Shown: positions 61,281 through 64,000 of the stretch, one piece after another
How positions within the stretch are numbered: position 1 is the first letter of the stretch
Layout of the letters: the number at the start of each line of letters is the position of its first letter
Assembly (NCBI GenBank): GCA_022113835.1
Contig: JAILWY010000021.1
Span: 5,208,001 to 5,272,000, forward strand
Origin: Atopsyche davidsoni
Taxonomy: Eukaryota > Arthropoda > Insecta > Trichoptera > Hydrobiosidae
Length of the DNA: 64,000 nt
Direction: 5' to 3'
Notes under the pieces: model-generated
The model's input: only the letters and a program-made list of their open reading frames with translations
Database searches by the model: none
Told to the model about the DNA's origin: nothing
Program-made: the position numbers and the translations under genes

Positions 61281-62230
61281 CTTCAAAAATATCATAAATT
61301 CAAACCAACCATTAAGGATTAAATTTAAACTCGTCAAAATCCACTGTGCAAAAACTTCACAGTTGTACTGCATATTTAATAACTATACTACTAAATAGAC
61401 AATAATTGAATATGGAATATATAAATATTAGTTTATGTGTTACTTCATTAAAAAAAATAGTATTTCAGGTATCGAAAACCAAAATTTAAAAAATCAAATA
61501 AAAAAATACCACATAATGTAGATAACATAAACATCTTGATTCATAGGGACAAGCACATAATTGTATTCTAACGCGATACATATAAAAGATGACAACTGTA
61601 ATATCGACTAGTGATGTTATTTAAGTGTAAAAATATATATATTTATAGTGGTGTTGGCCGCCTAGTCATTTTTACGCCGAATCATCCAAACCCCGTATCA
61701 TTCCATTCCTCGCGGGACAGTGCATTTTTGTGGGACATTATTGCGTCGCTATGCGGAGGACGCTGCCTTTAGAACACCCCATAAATATAAATGTGCCTTT
61801 AACGTGTGTTCTGAGATCACTATCTGGCCCCAGAGTTAGAATGCATAAAACATGGATATTTATATTAAGGGTTTTTTATTGCAGGCAGAGTTCTCGGTAA
61901 TTGAAAATTCAGTTTTTATTCACAAATCAAGAGTTTGTGCTTGGACACGATAAACGTGATAGAAATAATTAATTTCGTGTGTTGAAATATACATTGATTT
62001 TTACTCAAATCAAAAACGCAAAAAATGATCAAACTTGAAATTTTAAAAACGTTAAAGCACTAAGTGATAAATGGCATTACTTTTTTAGTTATGATTTTAA
62101 AAACCTGTTTATTTAATTAATTTTCAGTAATATTATGCATCTTTTCGCCCGAAAAACAAGTGATATCAAAAAAAACGTTATCATCAAACAAATATTGAAA
62201 AACTTTAATAGAGAATTTTAAGCGATATAC

Positions 62231-62370
62231 TAGCTAAGAAATTCAATATTTTTGACAGAGAGTACTTGGTGGAATTCCATTTTAATATTTTTGAATAAAA
62301 TACTTGAGTAACCGGTCACTAATAAAAACGAAAATGTGGAAAATCACTCAAGTATTTTATTCAAAAATAT
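62231..62370. mobile_element. Hairpin element family, copy 6 (loop deleted)
   Basis: The copy starts TAGCTAAGAAATTCAATATT and runs through GACAGAGAGTACTTGGTGG to AATACTTGAG. It then jumps directly to TAACCGGTCACTAATAAAAA and returns along the right arm to TTCAAAAATAT. The 8-bp direct repeat CGATATAC flanks it (62223-62230 and 62371-62378). The inner arms and loop are deleted. Confidence 0.82.
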
Positions 62371-62378
62371 CGATATAC

Positions 62379-64000
62379 GATTTTTATTTTGAAGTGCCGT
62401 CATCGACTATTTTTTTATATCGATTTTAATACATCGAATGTATGTTTTCATGCAATTCAATTATTTAAAATGAATAGAAAAATATTATAGTGTTTTGGTT
62501 CAATTTCAATAATAATTCACATAAACAAACGTTGCAACAATAAATTAGATTTCAGTACGCGTGACCAACAATTTAGTATTGTACAAATATAATATTTCAG
62601 TCCAAATTTACTAAAACTAGCAAGAAACACTAACCGTACCAAGTAGAATTATCAACTTTGGATGACTGATGCATATTTTAGTAATATTCAGTTTTTTTTT
62701 ATTATACCCGTAAATATTTCTTAATCGTAAAACGAAAAAACACACCGTGAAATCATTAAGCCACGGTTTCCATTGACTGAGATTTTTTATACGCTTTAAT
62801 TTCTGCAGGAATCGAGAAGAATTCTTCACTCGGATTCAAACACCTCACCACATGGCAGGCAATCAACTGCGCTAACCGCAAGACCACAAGGCGGCTAAGA
62901 TCAACCGAGGGGTGTCCGGTCCATTCCTGCTGGTGGTAATGTCCCGTGATGCTTCCCGGGGGTCGCCGCGAGCCGTTAATCCTCCTTCCCGAGCCACGCC
63001 GAGAACGCGTGGTGAAACCTGGAATCTGTTCTGCATTGTATTTCCTAACGAAAATTATACCCACGATGCTTAAATCTTTGCGATAAAAAAAAGGTTTTTT
63101 TATGATTTATTTTTTATTAAAAAAAATATACTTTTTACATGAAGAAAATGTCTTATAAAGCGTTGTCTTCCATGCATAAATCAATATACGTGTTGTTTCA
63201 AGCTTGTAGAAAATTGGGTGTAGTTTGTGTAAATTATTTTGTTAGTATCTGTTGGGTTTTCATTTTCATTTTTATAAATATTTTTTATATGTTATTGAAA
63301 TAAGACATAATCTACTTCCAGCTTATAATCATGAGCTATATGAAAAATATATTTTTTCAAAGTAACATGTGATTTCAAAATTAAAATAATAATGTACGAT
63401 TTTTTAAAAATATTTGTTAAAAAACAGTTCAAATGTTTTTTTTCTAAAGCACTATAGCTTTATTATTGCAATGTTCTCAAGAAGCCTTTATAAAACAGGA
63501 TACATATAATGATTAATGTAAGTATACCTGTCAGCGTCCGTTTTCGGTTCAACTGAATTTAAAACCATGAAAATTGCCTAAGACCAATTGACTTATACGT
63601 AACAATTAATCTTTTTATAAAGTATGTTACGTGTATTGATATCCTGAAATCACTACACATTGCTGCATGATTGATTAATACATTTCAATGTGGTTTCATG
63701 ACAGGCAGTGAAATGCGATTGATTTGATGACGATTATGAAATATTAAATAGATCCGCATTTTTTACGAGTACATGCTTATTGAGTAATCAATTTATTTAG
63801 ATTTAACTACTTACAACCAAAACGACATGGAAAATATTTGTATTTAAAGTATCGTGATTATGTTAAAAATTAATATGTAATAATTATACAAATAGAAAAG
63901 TTTAAGCCAACAAATAGAAGAGAGCCATTTCAATCAGAAAGAAAAAATATCTAATGTTGTTATATAATTAGTATATTATTTCAAAGTATTTTTTTTCACT
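62379..64000. other. AT-rich block with one SINE-like region
   Basis: Apart from the SINE-like region at 62755-63060 I see nothing recognisable. After 63065 the sequence is AT-rich with homopolymer runs and no open frame of note. Confidence 0.55.
62755..63060 (-). repeat. tRNA-Gly-like SINE or GC-rich SINE region
   Basis: On the minus strand GTGGTCTTGCGGTTAGCGCA is followed by TGATTGCCTGCCATGTGG and GGTGTTTGAATCCGAG. The TGCCTGCCATGTGG segment closely resembles the anticodon arm of tRNA-Gly (GCC), and GTTTGAATCC is B-box-like. GC-rich sequence (GGACCCCCGGGAAGCATC-like, 62940-63000) lies upstream on that strand. Ends are uncertain. The minus-strand open frame at 62756-63064 overlaps it and is not a gene. 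Confidence 0.5.

Larger units (their letters stand above)
51554..62230. other. Gene-free AT-rich block with GC-rich islands
   Basis: I see no host gene. Islands lie near 51770-51990, 52360-52510, 53985-54200, 54550-54800, 55375-55650, 57420-57800, 58010-58280, 59220-59530, 60020-60330, 61110-61280 and 61655-61870. A pre-miRNA-like hairpin lies at 52135-52208. The TTG-initiated frame at 53212-53547 (111 codons, mostly I, L, F, Y, N) fits chance in AT-rich DNA. The opposite frames at 54938-55138 are also uninformative. Confidence 0.6.

Noticed and set aside
62756..63064. Minus-strand 102-codon frame
   Set aside because: It covers the tRNA-Gly-like SINE region; the pol III-like boxes explain the sequence better than a protein.
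1..64000. CRISPR array or bacterial operon structure
   Set aside because: The AT-rich, gene-poor sequence with mariner, Helitron and LINE debris is eukaryotic. The only regular repeat array (43.1-44.1 kb) has no spacers.

Overview
This window looks like a stretch of an arthropod nuclear genome, most probably an insect, and it contains no host protein-coding gene that I can support. The background is strongly AT-rich. No ORF looks like a conserved cellular protein, and the only recognisable protein homologies belong to transposable elements: a mauritiana-type mariner, Helitrons and non-LTR retrotransposons. The mixture of mariner, Helitron, tRNA-derived SINE-like sequences and short hairpin elements fits an insect. 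Lepidoptera is my guess, but it rests on general impression and not on a diagnostic marker.

Layout. 1-4.6 kb: AT-rich DNA with several GC-rich islands, a very stable GC-rich hairpin (3872-3925), a perfect 105-bp-period duplication (3576-3785) and a rearranged inverted-repeat element carrying a tRNA-like core (4285-4575). 6.6-7.9 kb: a complete 1270-bp mariner with near-perfect ends but a broken transposase. 8-34 kb: gene-free DNA dotted with GC-rich islands, SINE-like fragments and four copies of a hairpin element. 34.35-37.15 kb: two adjoining, internally deleted Helitron derivatives sharing the same deletion structure. 40.6 kb: a second copy of the tRNA-cored inverted-repeat element. 41.8-42.7 kb: scrambled pieces of at least two LINE-type retrotransposons. 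42.9-44.1 kb: a tRNA-like SINE head directly followed by five units of a ~201-bp tandem repeat. 44-64 kb: more gene-free DNA with islands, two further hairpin-element copies, another LINE scrap (about 49.0-49.2 kb) and SINE-like pieces near 60.7 and 62.8 kb.

The main non-transposon signal is a series of discrete 150-400 bp GC- and CpG-rich islands in an otherwise AT-rich desert. Several carry homeodomain-type words such as GCCATAAA/TTTATGGC, TGATTGATGG and clustered CATAAA. They look like enhancers or Polycomb-type elements in the regulatory landscape of a developmental gene outside the window. That is inference and needs alignment to related genomes. The best candidate for something undescribed is the hairpin element family: six copies, three of them flanked by 8, 11 and 12 bp direct repeats that look like target-site duplications.
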